Below, in pieces: positions 24,001 through 36,344 of a stretch of DNA of 64,000 nt (the stretch's first letter is position 1; every line of letters starts with the position of its first letter). The stretch covers positions 14,218,012-14,282,011 of the forward strand of contig NC_092665.1 in assembly GCF_032118995.1 (NCBI RefSeq), given 5' to 3'. The stretch comes from Asterias amurensis. Lineage: Eukaryota; Echinodermata; Asteroidea; Forcipulatida; Asteriidae. Under the pieces are notes generated by a model. It was not told the DNA's origin and made no database searches. It saw nothing but the letters and a program-made list of their open reading frames with translations. Both the position numbers and the translations under genes were made by a program.

Positions 24001-27000
24001 ACTGGGCCATTTAATTCATTCCTTAAACCATCTCAGCTTCCTGGGGAGTAAAGCTAAATCAAATCAATCAATCACAAGAGCAGTCTCTGCCCTCACAGGT
24101 ACAAATTTACCCCTGGGTGGAGAGAAGCAATTATAGTTAAGTGTCTTGCTCAGGGACACAAGTGTCACAACCAGGACTCGAACCCTCACTCTGCTCAACA
24201 AATCTCAGCAATCTAATGATCAGACATTTGCTGTTGGGGGTTTGAGGTTAACAGATAAATTACCCTCGGTGTACGCTATTTGTGGGATATGATTGGCCGT
24301 CGACTTCACCCTTGGGCCATTCCTACCCACGAATGGCGCGCACCTATGGCATTATCCTATACTTCTTACCTGTACGTAGCCGATATTGTCTTCGCTGCTC
24401 AACAATCCACCAAGTATGACAGGATATGTGGGATTAAAATTGTTGACAAACTCACACGGTACGCCGGTCACCTACAACATGAACAAGACATAAAAGGTTG
24501 GGTCATAGATTGTTAAAAACTCTAACAAAATTAATGACCATAACAGGGATGTGATAGGCTGTTGAGAAAGAAAATGAAGTCTGAGCGCAAAGCGCGAAAG
24601 CATGCGAGCTCGAAAACTTGCGAGCATGAAGCCCAATATTAACATTTATCTTTGGTTTTAAAAGCACTACTCTGCAATCTGAGGCGTTATTATATCGTTA
24701 ATATCTCGATTACTTTAAAAATTTGATCTTAATTTATTTTAAAAAAACAAAAAAATTTAGGGGGGGGGGATACAACAAAACGGAATTCCGTTTTAAAACT
24801 GAGGAATCACATCCCTGCCAAAACAAAGCACTCAGGAAAGGAAGATCAACAAGCAGTAACAAAATAACAGCTACTACTTCTTCCACCACCCAGAAAAGAA
24901 ATAAAAAATCAATTTCGATGAAGGTCCAAAAATTCTCGTCCCTGATTTTTACTCACCTCTACTCTGACGTACAGTCCAGGCCGGAAGCCTTCATACTGTG
25001 TTCTCAACTCATCATCCAGATCTTCAAATTCAGCACGATTCAGCTGCCAAGAAAAAAAAGATAATTAAATTAGGCTTTTGTATAATTCTGGGTTGAAAAA
25101 AAACACTAATTGACTAGATTTAGTATAAAATTGAGTAAAATGTTTAACATTTTTGAGAGCATAGTGAAAATAAATTAGCTGATATTTCATTTTATCAACT
25201 AAATGATCAAATGCCTTATACTCAGCATAAGGCTGGGTGGTGCATGTTGTTGTGCATAAATGGTGGGGTGACTGGTAGCCAGTCTAGGTGAGTTAAGCAA
25301 TGCTGAGCATTAACAGGTCATGTGACTGGTTGGATGGCCTCTGAGGGCTATTCGCCCACCAGTGTGGGTTGTTAACCAATCAGCAAGCAGCTGTGGTCAG
25401 TATCGGGTTTTTGATTGGGTAAGGGCATTGGCCAATCATAGGTTTAGATTTCAACTTCTAACCAATGGGGTTAAATTATCTAAGGGGTCTTTTTGGAGGG
25501 AAAAGGGTTAAACATCACTTTTGTCACAGTTTTTGTTGGGGATGCAACTGATTTTATTCTTTGAGAACTTGTCTTGCTTAATCTTCGACCTGTGCTTTCT
25601 CCTGAAGCCGAGCAGAGTAAACTGTTCAAAACATTGAGACCAGACCTGCTCTTTTAACTTCTTCAACAGAGAATTAATACGTGGTTGTACCCACAAGTTT
25701 ACTATTTATTTATAGTTAAAGGAACTTTACAGAATTGGTAGGAAAATATCGTGATGATCAAAGATTATTACACGGTCTAACGTTGATGATAGTAGAAAAC
25801 ATCCCTTTAAATATTTCTGTCTGAAATGTCATATTTGATGAAAAATTACTAAAACTAATTTTCCGTTTCGAGTTTATCGCTCAGTGAGCGTTTCATTAGG
25901 TTTTGTTTGAATCGATGTCATACAAACTGTGAACCCAAGTGGCCGTCGATCTCAAACTTCTACAGGTTTGTCATTTTATGTACGTACATGTATATGGTGG
26001 ATTACATAAAGTGCTTACACTGCCAACAAATGTTTTGTTAGCAAAAACCAATTCTATGATAATCATTTAATCCTTATTATTCACACCACGCAAAGCTTCA
26101 AACATCATTTCTAACCTGTGCTTGTTCAGCCATCTGCGTCTTCATATCGTCGAAGTAATCACCGTCTCCTTTCCCGTCGTAATCCAAGTCGAACGCTTGC
26201 TTCAGTTTCCTCTTCTGCTCGAGGCGTTTCTGTTTGTCCGTCTTCTCCCGCTCCTCCTTGGGTTGGGACTGATCTTCATCTTGGTCGTTTTCTTCGTCAT
26301 CGTTGTCTTTGTCATCGTTGCTGTCTTCCGAGTCATCCTCTGTTTTGGGTTTGTTGCCATGGTGAACTTCCCCCGTCTCAAGGTCTTCAAAGTCGCCGTA
26401 CAGATCATCTAATGCAATAACATCAAAACCCCGTGAGCCAAAAACTCTGAATTATACTCCCCAGTTGCACTCTGACTCCTATCAGTTTTTATCAGAATAG
26501 TAATTATAAATCCAGAAAGGTGAATTGAGATCCAGCATTGAAATCACGACCACAGATCAAGGTCTTGTGTCACGGTTACACCAGTGCTTGATCACAGCAG
26601 TCACACAAAAACAGAAGCAAAAACCCGTCATTCGATCCTAACAAACCGGAAATGACCACATTGGATTGCCGTGTCTGAACCACCTTGCTACTGGAATCGT
26701 GTTTGCTGGATCTGATCCATCATTGCAGGGTTCAACCCTCCTCAAATGGTGGTTTAAAATTGCAGGATCTTGAACCTGGTATGATCCCGCTTTTTTGTTC
26801 TAAAATAAAAAAGACTCTTCGTCTCTTACCATCCTGTTCCAGTAACATCTTAGCGTCGTCTTTGCGCTCCCAATTGCCGGTCACAAAGCAGTCACTAATA
26901 AGTTGTTTGACCTGATAATAATACCAAACAGGGATAGAAATATTAATTGATTCATCCAATATGCAATACCTGAAGCCTTTCTTAGATTCAACTAATCTTT

Positions 27001-30000
27001 TGGTGGAAAGTTGACTCTTTCTCTAAAACTACATTACTTCAAAGGGGGTGTCGCTTCCAGTACTCTTTACCAAGTAAGCCTTTATGGAAATTAATTTTGG
27101 GAGTAAATTACCAAAGGTGTGCACCCCCTATATATTTGGTTTGCTGAACACCCTGTGTGTATCTACTTGCTGGGTAGATAATATTATATTTAGAACTGGC
27201 TTGCTTCATATTCTCCTACCGCAGAGTAGATTTTCAGAACTTTGGTAAACTTCCCAGTTCTGAAAAGAACTATCCTGCTTTTGAACTACTACCTGGGCGA
27301 AAGGTAAAAAATCAGCCAGACTTTTGCTTTAGTGGATCGAAGAGACTTCTTGTTATTAACTTCACTATCGCAGAGCGAGTTCTTAATTGGTCTCAACATT
27401 TCGACTAGCTCCCTCTAGTTATCATCAGGGGACAGTACACTCTCTTTAAGAAAATTTGTAAATTTAAAAAAAAAAGTTTAAGAAAAGAGGACGTATTCCT
27501 CAAGATTCAAACCTCGTCTAAGGTCCAGTCTCGGACTTGCTCCACTGGGAAGCTGGTACAATCTCGGCTGTTCATCTCTCGTCTCCTCGTGCTCTTTGAT
27601 TCCTTCTCAGGTTTGGTGATCTTAAAGAGACCTCCTACGTCTTCATCTTCATCTTCTTCCTCCTCAGCGTCATATTGGCTTGCTCCTTAAGGAAGGAAAA
27701 AAAGGGGACAAAATTAAGTGGAGTTAATTCTGTCTGTATTGAGCTGCTTCTGTATTGAGCTGTATTGAGCTGCATTTTTATAGAGCTGCTTAGTGGCCGA
27801 TTTGTGCTTACTGTGCAATTTCCATTTCATAGTGCTGCTAACCATAAGCACACGTAAAGGCGTGCTAACCTTCCGGTTCTTACAACACGAAAATAAATGA
27901 CGTCACAATGCAAATCAATGGTGAACGTGCAGTATAGCCGCCAAATTTGTCTGCTACAGTAAGCATGAAAATGTGCTTACCGTTAAGCAGCGCTATGAAA
28001 TTGGGCCAAGGTATTGGCGATTTAGTATTCACTTTCTTACAAAGACAAAGGACAAAGCAGAAACGCAAAAACAAAGTCTCCATAGGGGAATTCATACAGT
28101 TCCTATCCTGGTACCTGTTACCCATTACCCAGTACCCATTACCCATTACCCATTACCCAGTACCCATTACCCAGTACCCAGTACCCATTACCCATTGACC
28201 AGTACCCATTACCCGGTGCCCAGTACCCATTACCCATTACCCATTACCCATTACCCATAACCCATTACCCAGTACCCATTACCCATCACCCAGTACCCAT
28301 CACCCAGTACCCAGTACCCATTACCCAGTACCCAGTACCCAGTACCCAGTACCCATTACCCAGTACCCATTACCCATTACCCATTACCCATTACCCATTA
28401 CCCATAACCCATTACCCAGTACCCATTACCCATTACCCATTACCCAGTACCCATTACCCAGTACCCAGTACCCAGTACCCATTACCCATTACCCATTACC
28501 CATTACCCATTACCCAGTACCCATTACCCATCACCCATCACCCATCACCCATTACCCAGTACCCAGTACCCAGTACCCAGTATCCAGTACCCAGTACCCA
28601 GTACCCATTACCCAGTGCTAGTTTCAGTGGTTGAGAGAATCACATTAAACAGAGACGAGGTTATAAAAGGTTGTCAAACGGTTAAAGGTTGGCAAACCTA
28701 CCACTGCCGTAGACGAGTTTCCGGAGGTTGGGTGTGCTGTTCTGCTGCTTCAGAAAGGATAGGGACGCTTTCTGTAACAGGTTGTCCTTCCACTTTAAGT
28801 GACCTACACAAAGTCAATAAAAATATACATGATATTCACATGGTGAAAAATTACAACAATTAAGTACAAGTACAAGGGATGACTTCTGTATAAGTTGGAA
28901 AATATTTATTATATTAAGTACAAGTGCTAACCTCCATACATGCACATGGTACATGAAGAGGATTTGACAGCCCTTTTTAAAGACCATTTAGTAACATTTA
29001 TACAGCCAAAAGGATTCTGAAATCATGTTAAAATAGGAAGATAATATGCCTTATAAAAATCAAGTCACATTACTCAAGAAAGTGAAAATTGTGAAAAATT
29101 TAAACTGTCCATGCTTAAGCAGCTCTGCTTAGCAGAAAAATTATGAAGCCTTTAAAAGCAGCTCTACAACATTGGATCAACAAAATGATACTCATTTTTT
29201 ACTGTGTCTCGTAAATTGTAAGTCTACATAAATTTACCTGAACCAAAGGTTGAGTCGTCACCAAAGTTTTCACCATCTTCATCATCATCTGAATCTGCCT
29301 CCTCCTCTTCATCTTCATCTTCATCTTCATCTTCTTCGTCTCCTGCATCACTATCATCTTCCTCCTCTTCTTGCTCACTGAACTCCCCTCCAAAATCGTC
29401 CTCCTTCAGCTTCGGCTGATCGAATTTCTCAGCAGCTTGATCTCCGAGAAGATTCTCATTCCGTTTCTTTTTAGTCCTCTCTCCCTTCGTGCTGGATTCA
29501 ATACCATTTTTAACATTGCTCCCGCCGCTAGTTCTAAAAGTTACTTCGAGGTCCGAGTCTAAATCTTCACCGTTGTCTGTTTCACCTTCATCAGCTTGAA
29601 TGTCATCGCTGTCTCCATCCTCCATGGATACATCACTATCCTCATCCTCATCCTCTTCACTTTCCTCCTCACTCATGCCTCGTATCTTCTGCTTGCTTGT
29701 CATCTTCTTTTGTGATGAGATGCTCTTATCTGTTTTGCTGCTGGATGACGATTTCTTCCTCGGCGATGATCGAGGAAATTCTAACTCGTCGTCGCTGTCG
29801 GCGAAGGCAACGTCATCCAAGTCCTACAAGGACGAATTGCAAAAAATAACACTACACCATCACAACATGTTGACACCATTTCTAACTTAACCCCCTTACT
29901 GTTTGATCATTCGATATTTGGTTTGATTGGCGGCATATTGCACCACAGTACCTTGTGAACCATTACATGGTGCTATGTAAAAGGAATAGGTCTCCTAATT

Positions 30001-33000
30001 CAAACGTAGTCACAAATACCTTTTTTTAATGTGGTAAGTCAACATTAAAAAGTAATAAACATACTTTGTAAGACATACTTAATATTCAATTTGGTTTTTA
30101 CCCATATACACCGATGTGTGTAAGCACTGTATACTTAGTACTTTCCCGAGTCCTGTGCAGGGTAAGTACTGAGTATACAGTGCTAACACACATCGATGTA
30201 TATGGGTAAAAAAACAAAATGAATATTCGTTATCCCCGATGCAACTTTAACATCTATTAAGACATACTTGTTTGATTTTTTTCCTGAGCGGTGCCTCGTC
30301 AGACATCTTAGACTTAATCGGCGGTCGGACTTCTTCTTCTTCTTCATCTTCATCGTCTTCTTCATCTTCTTCCTCCGAATCATCCTCGTCCTGTGAAGAA
30401 AATTAGTTTGATTTTGGGGTTGAACAAAAACAAATTCACTAGAGCGGGATTTGAACCAACGACCACCAGATGAAAAGTTCCGGCACTCTACCAACTCAGC
30501 TAGCCAGCCCTATGGTGGCAGTCTTCCCTATTTTGTCAATTCCTTTGTTCAGGGGTGCCAAGAATCACACCCAAGTTTACGATACCTGCTGGGAAGTGGC
30601 AGCCAGGGGTTCACTTTCAGGGGATGCAATATTTTATTTCAGGTATCAAATAATAAACCACAAGGGAGATCGACTGGGTAAATTTGAAATGAGTTGGGGT
30701 CAAACAAAGACAAAATTAGTTTGAGTACATGGCTGAACATCACCGAACAAGACTCTGGTTTCGGCACTGGCCTGGGCCACGAGGCTCTGCTTACTGGTAC
30801 CAAATAATCGGTTCGTACAGAAGCAGGGAATCTGCCATTACGTCAGATATTCAGAGGTTAGCAGGTTTTTGCTTATGTGCGTACATACTCCAAGCTACAA
30901 GGCATTCTACCCTTACACAGCTAATGTAGAAATTTGGCGGCGCACATAAGCGGTGAAATGTGATTGTAAGCACAGGATAACCAAGTATTTTTTTACACGC
31001 TAACAAATATTTTCAGTTATTACTAACAGTGTCCAGTGCCTTCAAACACCTACTTCTGACAACTTTTCAAAATGCAAAAGTTACCTCTTCGTCGCTTTCT
31101 TCTTCTTCTTCATCCTCCTTCCCAAACACAGCCCGCCTCCTGACGCGGCCATCCGCATCTTCTACAGCTTCCTCCGTCGGCATGGAACCAGGTCGGACGT
31201 TATTACTAGACACCTCCTCGGACGTCATGGGTACAGAATCATGGAAGAGAGAAAGCTTACTGGCGGCCATCTTGGTATCCAAGGTATGCTGGGTGGTAAT
31301 GAGACTAGAGACGAGCTCATTGGCTGGCTGTTCCTCTTCCTGGTGATATGAATATTCAACAGGACAACTAAAATTATTACGCAATTACTTGCAACAGTGT
31401 AAAGCCATAGGAAAAAAAGGAGCATATGGCGAGTATTTTTTGTTTATTTATTTTCTTTGCAAGTCGCCAGACACACAAGGCCTGAAGGCCATTTCAAGGT
31501 GTGTGCTACACTTATTTTTTTCCAGAGGGCGTTGCTACCTACTCCTAGGGCTGAAACAGGGCTACCCCCTTTACAGGGTTACCCCCTTTACCAAATGTCA
31601 TCAATTACTCGATAAAATGAATTATACCTGTGTGGTTTCGCTGTGAGGTTGATTGGTTCCCAGATCAATGTACACAACGTCTTTATCGTAGATGATTCCG
31701 CCGACACCAGACAACGGTGCGTAAATCAGACGTTCCTTCTCGTTTAGCGCCCTCTTCTTCTCCTTGTTAGGGAGGGGGCAAGGGTCAGGGAGGAAGGAGA
31801 TGTCTTTGGTTGGAAAGTCACCACAGCCTGGAAAGTAGCGGAACAAAACATTTTAATTTGAATATAGACGACCACTGAAATTGGTCTACTATTCCAATAG
31901 AGTATGTTAGCTACAGACCCTCCAAAAAAATAAAACATAGTCTACTCTAATGGTTCAAAAACAACATCCAAATGTGTGGACTTAACCGGTTCAGGCCAGG
32001 GTTTCTGAAATTTGTCCAGTACCACCTACATCAGGCCTGTAATCGCACACAGCCCACAGAGGAGACCACGGCCTCCGTTGCCCCTGGTCTTGGCCTTGGT
32101 GCCCCTGCAAAAGTCTCCCAAATTGACTTTAAGAATGAAATTCCAGGCCTGCTAAATTATTATTTTTCTTGAAAACAGACTTTGTGCACATGCAGGATTA
32201 TTTCAATACTTTAATGCTTAAAGACACTGGACACTATTGGTAATTGTCAAAGACCACTTTTCTTCTTGGTGTATCTCAACATATGCACAAAATAACAAAC
32301 CTGTGAAAATTTGAGCTCAATCGGTCATCAAAGTTGCGAGATAATAATGTAAGCAGAAACACCCTTGTCACACGAAGTTGCGTGCTTTCGGATGCTTGAT
32401 TTCGAGATCTCAAATTCTAAATCTGCGGTCTCGAAATCAAATTCATGGAAAATTACTTCTTTCTCAAAAACTACGTCACTTCAGGGGGAGCAATTTCTCA
32501 CAATGTTTTATACCATCAACCTCTCCCCATTACTCGTTACCAAGTAAGGTTTTATGCTAAAAAATATTTTGAGTAATTACCAATATTGTCCACTGCCTTT
32601 AAAGTAAGAACGTTTCTAGAGTTCTGATTTTTAAGACCCCTTGCTTCCTAATGTTCCATTACGGTTTGTAGACAGCCTCCCCAAATATTTTTTTAACTCA
32701 CCAGGGATATGAATGTTACAGCCTCTCTTCATGGGGGTCCCTCGCATGTAACCGTACAGACTCACAGTCCGGTCACATTTTGCATTCTGTCGACATAGCT
32801 CTGGGTCCGTCAGATCTTCCATTCTAGACAAAATGAGTAAAGAACGACAAGCAACGTTTAAAACAAATCATTCAGACAACCTTCTTGTTTAATTCCCCCT
32901 GCCCATACTGTTAACAAAAAAGGGAAAATAAACTATTACATATGTTGTACATAAAACTTGTAGGGGAGATGGCCTTACATAGTGATCTGTCCCCATCATG

Positions 33001-35706
33001 TGATTGGAGGGGGGGGCTGTTCATTTCTGATGACATTGTAGAAAGGATAAAGGTGTGAGCATTGCTTTTAATTACATTGTCTATGACTTTGTGAAATTTT
33101 TACGATGTCGTTGTGAATTCACAACTACACAACTGAAGTGTATTGGAACAAAGACTACTTCAACATATGTAAACATAGTTATCCTGCCACCGCTAATTTG
33201 GAAACGGCCAAAGATTACAATAAAGTTTGCTGTCTCAAACGCAGTGTGAAAGTTTTTTTTTTTTTAAAAGACAGGGCACCAGACCTGTCTGCAAGGACGT
33301 ATGGATGAGTTGTACGCCAGACTAACGGACGGAACTTCATGACGGATATGAACCGGCCCAGGTTGAGTATCTCTCTGTTCTGGTAGTCGCCGTAAACCAT
33401 ACCAGAAAGGTAGAATAGCTTGGCTCCCTGAAGAAGAAAAAAAAACAGTGACAAATAAGTTTAATTGTGCATAGGCAGAATGCTGTGGCGTGTCATGGCA
33501 GAGCGTGGTCAAGCGTACTTGCCTCAATTGGTGCAAGATATGTGAACAAATTTCCTACGGTACATGTACGAGTAGGATTATACTCTACTCTACTCACTAC
33601 ATAACTGGTACTCTTCACATGGCTGTGTTAAACCAATGCAAAAATAACTGAGTACCAGCATACACCATACCATACACATACACACATACAATACACATGG
33701 ATTAATAAACAAATAAGTTTGCATGATTTCGTAAAAGACCCCAGTACACCCTTATCGCAAAGAGAAGGGGTTCGTCCCGATGTGTCTGGCAGTGCGACTA
33801 TCTTCAAGTATGAAGGCTGCACTAGAAAGGAAGAAGAAGAATGGGAGGCACCTTACCTGGTAAATCTCAGTCCAGAATCTGTTCTTGAGACGTTTCTTGG
33901 TCTTCTGCAGGGCCTTGTTGTTCTTCATCAGATCCAGATGGGTTAAGACACCCATGATCTTGGGGAACCCGTGCACCTGAACAATGTTCAGGAACTCGAA
34001 GGTCTCCATCTCAAAACCGAAACTGGCATCGACGAGGAGCAGAACCTGAAGAAGAAAAAATAATTGCATGGATAATTTCAGGTGAGAATCGTTGCAGAAA
34101 AGATTCTTCATATTATCCTGTGTAAGGGTCTGAAACTCACTACCTGCTTCTATCGTTGTAGCCCAATCAGCCCAGAGCAAGTTTCGAATGGAAACTAGAC
34201 CAACTAGACTAACCAGAAACAACGATGTGTTCTGTACCGTGCAAGGGTTCAATAGGCTATAGATCAATGTCAATGACCAGCTGTCGATTTCACAAAACTC
34301 TTCCTAACTTAAGACTAATCTTAGGACTTAGGACGAGTCCCAACCCTGCACTGTAGCATGCAGACCTTAAGATTAATCCTAAGTTAGGAAGAGTTACTCG
34401 TCCTAACTCGAGATAAGACGAGTCCTAACTCTTTGTCAAATCGACGGCTGAGGTTATTACTCACCAGGTCAGCGACCTTTGCCAGGTCAATCATGCAGTT
34501 GATGTCATTGTTACACTCGATGAAGGTCAACCTTCTCTTCTTTCCTGCACCAAGACAAACAAAATAGTTTTACAACCTGGGGTCCAAAGTCATTCAGCAG
34601 TTACGCAGACAATTTGTATGCCAAGTTCCTGGCTGGTTGGTTAATATTTTGAGTTGAACAAAGAAACATGGACTAGAGTAGGACTTGAACATGCGACCTT
34701 GCGATTAACAAGCTGGCGCTCTACCCAACTGAGATTTCTAGCCACTATGTTGGCGATCTCCATATTTTGTCAGTATCTTTGTTCGACGGTGCCATTCAGA
34801 ATCCATACAACCTTTAGCTCCCATGTATAACCAGGGATCACACCCAAGTTTACGGTACAACATGGGAAGTGGCAGCAGAGGGATCACCTTTACTGGTTGC
34901 AACTTTTTAACTAAGTATCAAGTAATAAGCCATAATATTCGAGTTGAACAAAAAAGAATTGACAAAAGTGGGACTTTGGTTAACATTCTAAACCTACTCT
35001 TGCCCATTTCAGTGGGTTAAGATTTAACAACTGCATCTTTATTTGTACGCACCTGACACGACAGTGATCGGTCCCTGGATAGTTGTGAGCTTGTGTTTGG
35101 TGAAGTTCCTCACCAGGCAACGGATGAGAGTGCTTTTGCCGACCTTCGGGGGACCCACAACGGCGATGACAATGGGCGGGGGCTCAAGAGGTGTTCGATC
35201 AACCACAGGAATATGGTGCTTCTTTGTCTTAATGTCTAACGTTCTGAAACAGAAACAAAAAATAGAAGATATTAAATACTTTGTTTTAAAGGAGCATTAC
35301 AGAATTGGTAAGAAAAACAAAATTGTCTAAGATCACAGATTTACATAAAACTTAAGAGAAATAAATAAAACTAATTTCCCGTATGGAGTTTATCGCTCAG
35401 TGAGATTTGTATTCATTCTTTTTTTTTTAGCTCAGTTGGTGAAGCGCCAGCACGTTAATCTGGAGGTCGATGGTTCGAAAATCAACCCCAAAATCAACTT
35501 AGTTCAGGAGTGACTTAAAAAACAAATTGTTGGTACCTGCGCACACTTCTTGCCCTCTTGTTGAACGAGTTGATGGCAAATGCTTTGGGGTTTCTCTCTC
35601 TAGCAGTCTGCTCTTGTTCATGCGGCGTCTTGTCTTTCTTCTTCTTTGCCTTAGGCCCAGCTTGTGTCTTACGGTGAGTTTTGTGATCTGACCGTTCAGA
35701 ATCCAT
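17834..35706 (-). CDS. BMS1: BMS1 ribosome biogenesis GTPase, complete, 24 coding exons
   Basis: Nucleolar GTPase of the small-subunit processome; in known systems it works with RCL1 in 18S rRNA maturation. Exons (minus strand, 5' to 3'): 35537-35706, 35053-35243, 34465-34544, 33857-34045, 33285-33427, 32702-32823, 31628-31827, 31085-31339, 30268-30390, 29238-29823, 28702-28803, 27513-27685, 26830-26911, 26116-26408, 24957-25043, 24370-24471, 23734-23914, 23181-23239, ~22360-22482, 21082-21229, 20284-20459, 19729-19896, 19254-19352, 17834-17947. The frame stays open throughout: about 1321 aa, similar to the roughly 1280 aa of human BMS1. Residues 87-94 are the P-loop GPPKVGKS; 153-157 DASFG is G3-like; 182-185 THLD stands at G4, as is usual for BMS1. 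The AARP2CN-like part lies in exons 5-7, a long Asp/Glu/Ser-rich region in exons 8-10 and 14, and the conserved C-terminal ribosome-biogenesis domain in exons 15-21 (for example [12 protein letters not shown]). The tail is Lys/Arg-rich. Exon choice rests on homology and phase. Confidence 0.97.
18005..18315 (-). mobile_element. SINE (tRNA-Ser-type family), minus orientation, in BMS1 intron
   Basis: (AAT)n tail first, then CCATCTCAGCTCCCTG and the SINE body in reverse, ending near GACACAAGTGTCACGG. The tRNA head is mostly lost. Confidence 0.8.
18420..18770. mobile_element. TTAA-family MITE, left end lost
   Basis: Interior and right end match the family (CCGATTGAGCTGAAATTTTC, AATTACCAATAGTG). 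The left terminus is replaced by other sequence. Confidence 0.8.
18815..19028. mobile_element. Foldback MITE, GGGCCCAA family
   Basis: Ends are GGGCCCAATTTCATGGCTCT and AGAGCCATGAGATTTGGCCC, mirror images apart from one or two differences. Confidence 0.8.
19180..19232. repeat. CGCAGTTG/CAATTGCG palindromic micro-repeats
   Basis: GCGCAGTTGCG repeats in alternating orientation, about 20 bases before the donor of BMS1 exon 23. GCAACTGCG also occurs near 19122. Confidence 0.7.
20497..20775. repeat. Inverted repeat built of AACTGG/AACTAG words
   Basis: The outer arms CAAAATTCCAGTTGAACCTA and TAGGTTCAACTGGAATTTCG mirror each other; the inside is dense in AACTGGTT, AACTAGTT and AACTAGG. It lies in the BMS1 intron between exons 20 and 21. 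Confidence 0.8.
21271..21635. mobile_element. Foldback MITE, TTGCCTTGGAT family, whole copy
   Basis: TTAAAGGAACACGTTGCCTTGG at the left is mirrored by CCAAGGCAACGTGTTCCTTTAA at the right; the arms run nearly the whole length, meeting at a GGCCGACC core. Confidence 0.9.
21660..21920. mobile_element. TTGCCTTGGAT-family MITE, partial
   Basis: Interior and right end of the same family (TGTGTGGATCATT, CCGATCAAAGGCAACG). Its terminal TTAA is also the first TTAA of the next element. Confidence 0.8.
21917..22303. mobile_element. TTAA-family MITE
   Basis: TTAA at 21917-21920 and 22300-22303 borders ends AGACACTGGACACTATTGG and CCAATAGTGTCCACTGCCT. A full-length copy with diverged arms. Confidence 0.9.
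22590..22821. mobile_element. Foldback MITE, GGGCCCAA family
   Basis: GGGCCCAATTTCATAGAGCT is mirrored at 22800-22820; internal arms ACCAACCAAATTTCCA and TGGAAATTTGGTTGGT pair. Confidence 0.85.
23293..23665. mobile_element. TTAA-family MITE
   Basis: TTAA at both ends (23293-23296, 23662-23665), with AGGCAGTAGACACTATTGG at the left and CCAATATTGTCCAGGGTCT at the right. It sits 69 bases from the end of BMS1 exon 17. Confidence 0.9.
23940..24226 (-). mobile_element. SINE with tRNA-like head, minus orientation
   Basis: The body matches the 39.5-kb SINE in reverse (CCATCTCAGCTTCCTGGGGA, TTAAGTGTCTTGCTCAGGGA) and continues into CAGGACTCGAACCCTCACTC, a reversed B box and part of a tRNA-Ser-like head. 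Confidence 0.85.
25598..25720 (+). mobile_element. Decayed copy of the stem-loop/GTCGAG repeat family
   Basis: CCTGAAGCCGAGCAGAGTAA, then CAAAACATTGAGACCAGACC and GCTCTTTTAAC, follow the same order as the better copies at 44.6 and 45.0 kb. The stem-loop no longer pairs. It ends TTTACTATTTATTTATAGTT, like the 56.4-kb copy. Confidence 0.55.
27000..27133. mobile_element. TTAA-family MITE fragment
   Basis: Right-half match: CTCTTTACCAAGTAAGCCTT then AAATTACCAAAGGTGTGCAC. Strongly diverged. Confidence 0.55.
27230..27440 (-). mobile_element. Repeat with histone-type stem-loop, minus orientation
   Basis: AGTTCTTTTCAGAACT on the minus strand (27256-27271) fits the histone 3' stem-loop shape. Upstream on the same strand lies CCTGATGATAACTAG...CTAGTCGAAATG with a paired ACTAG/CTAGT stem. 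Same order as the 44-45-kb copies. Confidence 0.5.
27772..28006. mobile_element. Foldback MITE, GGGCCCAA family (left end diverged)
   Basis: TAGAGCTGCTTAG at the left pairs with TTAAGCAGCGCTATGAAATTGGGCC at the right; the very left terminus is worn. Confidence 0.7.
28105..28618. repeat. Heptamer array (CCCATTA/CCCAGTA)n, ~510 bp
   Basis: About 70 head-to-tail 7-base units, a mixture of CCCATTA and CCCAGTA with occasional CCCATCA. It lies in the BMS1 intron between exons 11 and 12. Confidence 0.95.
30085..30255. mobile_element. Foldback MITE with TACCCATATACACCGATG arms
   Basis: TTTTTACCCATATACACCGA and TCGATGTATATGGGTAAAAA are mirror arms; inner arms CACTGTATACTTAGTAC and GTACTGAGTATACAGTG also pair. 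Half copies occur near 6450-6540, 6960-7060, 52155-52215 and 59695-59760. Confidence 0.85.
30400..30725 (-). mobile_element. tRNA-derived SINE in BMS1 intron, minus orientation
   Basis: GCGGGATTTGAACCAACGAC and CTCTACCAACTCAGCTAGCC are reversed B and A boxes. The body (GTTTACGATACCTGCTGGGA) is shared with 34.8 and 62.65 kb. Confidence 0.8.
32218..32602. mobile_element. TTAA-family MITE
   Basis: TTAA at 32218-32221 and 32599-32602 around AGACACTGGACACTATTGG and its inverse. Lies in a BMS1 intron. Confidence 0.9.
34640..35000 (-). mobile_element. tRNA-derived SINE in BMS1 intron, minus orientation
   Basis: GTAGGACTTGAACATGCGAC with CTCTACCCAACTGAGATTTC gives the reversed promoter boxes; the rest matches the 30.4-kb copy. 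A diverged head in plus orientation (AGCTCAGTTGGTGAAGCGCC) lies at about 35430. Confidence 0.75.
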
Positions 35707-36344
35707 GGTCGGTTTATAGCACTTCTAGAATAAAAAAAAGGCAGTGATATGTTGATATGGTTGATGCATGCTATTTCTTCCTCCATGGTTGATGAGACAC
35801 ATTTAAGGGTACATAGAATGCATTATGTTAGCCTAGTTGCGATAACACAAACCTTCTCCAGATACATGCAACACCCGTGAGAGGAGGGTTACTTTATTGC
35901 AACTTAGCACTGCCACCGCAATGACGTTCTGAGGTACAAAGCTTCTCTCAATGCATACAATTTATTTTAGACAACAGTTTTTTCACATTTTTAAGCTGAC
36001 ATTCCGTCCGGTGTCCCCACACCTAATTGATGAGTTTAGAAACACCACTGATGTAAAAATCAGTGTTTACGCAAAAGACCTTATCGCCAATCCACCTGGC
36101 CCTGGCTGACTTTGCTGAATGGCCAAACAAAAGGCATTTGTGGGGGAAAAAGGAGGCTTTGTTTAAGCCTTCTCCTTCCCAGTCCCATAGTCCCCTTTTT
36201 GGCTTTAGGGCAATTCTGCAAACCAGACAGGCGAGAGGGGAATCGCAATAATTAGGACTATTTTAAAAGCTAGTATAAATTGTAGTATGTGTTTGGTACA
36301 GTTACAGGAGACCGACTCCCACGCTTTGTATTCAAACAGACAAC

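Noticed and set aside
26118-26420. Open frames opposite BMS1 exon 14
   Set aside because: Antisense shadows of an acidic coding exon; the minus-strand exon has matching splice sites and homology.
29600-29890. Ser-rich frame on the plus strand
   Set aside because: Antisense of the acidic BMS1 exon 10.
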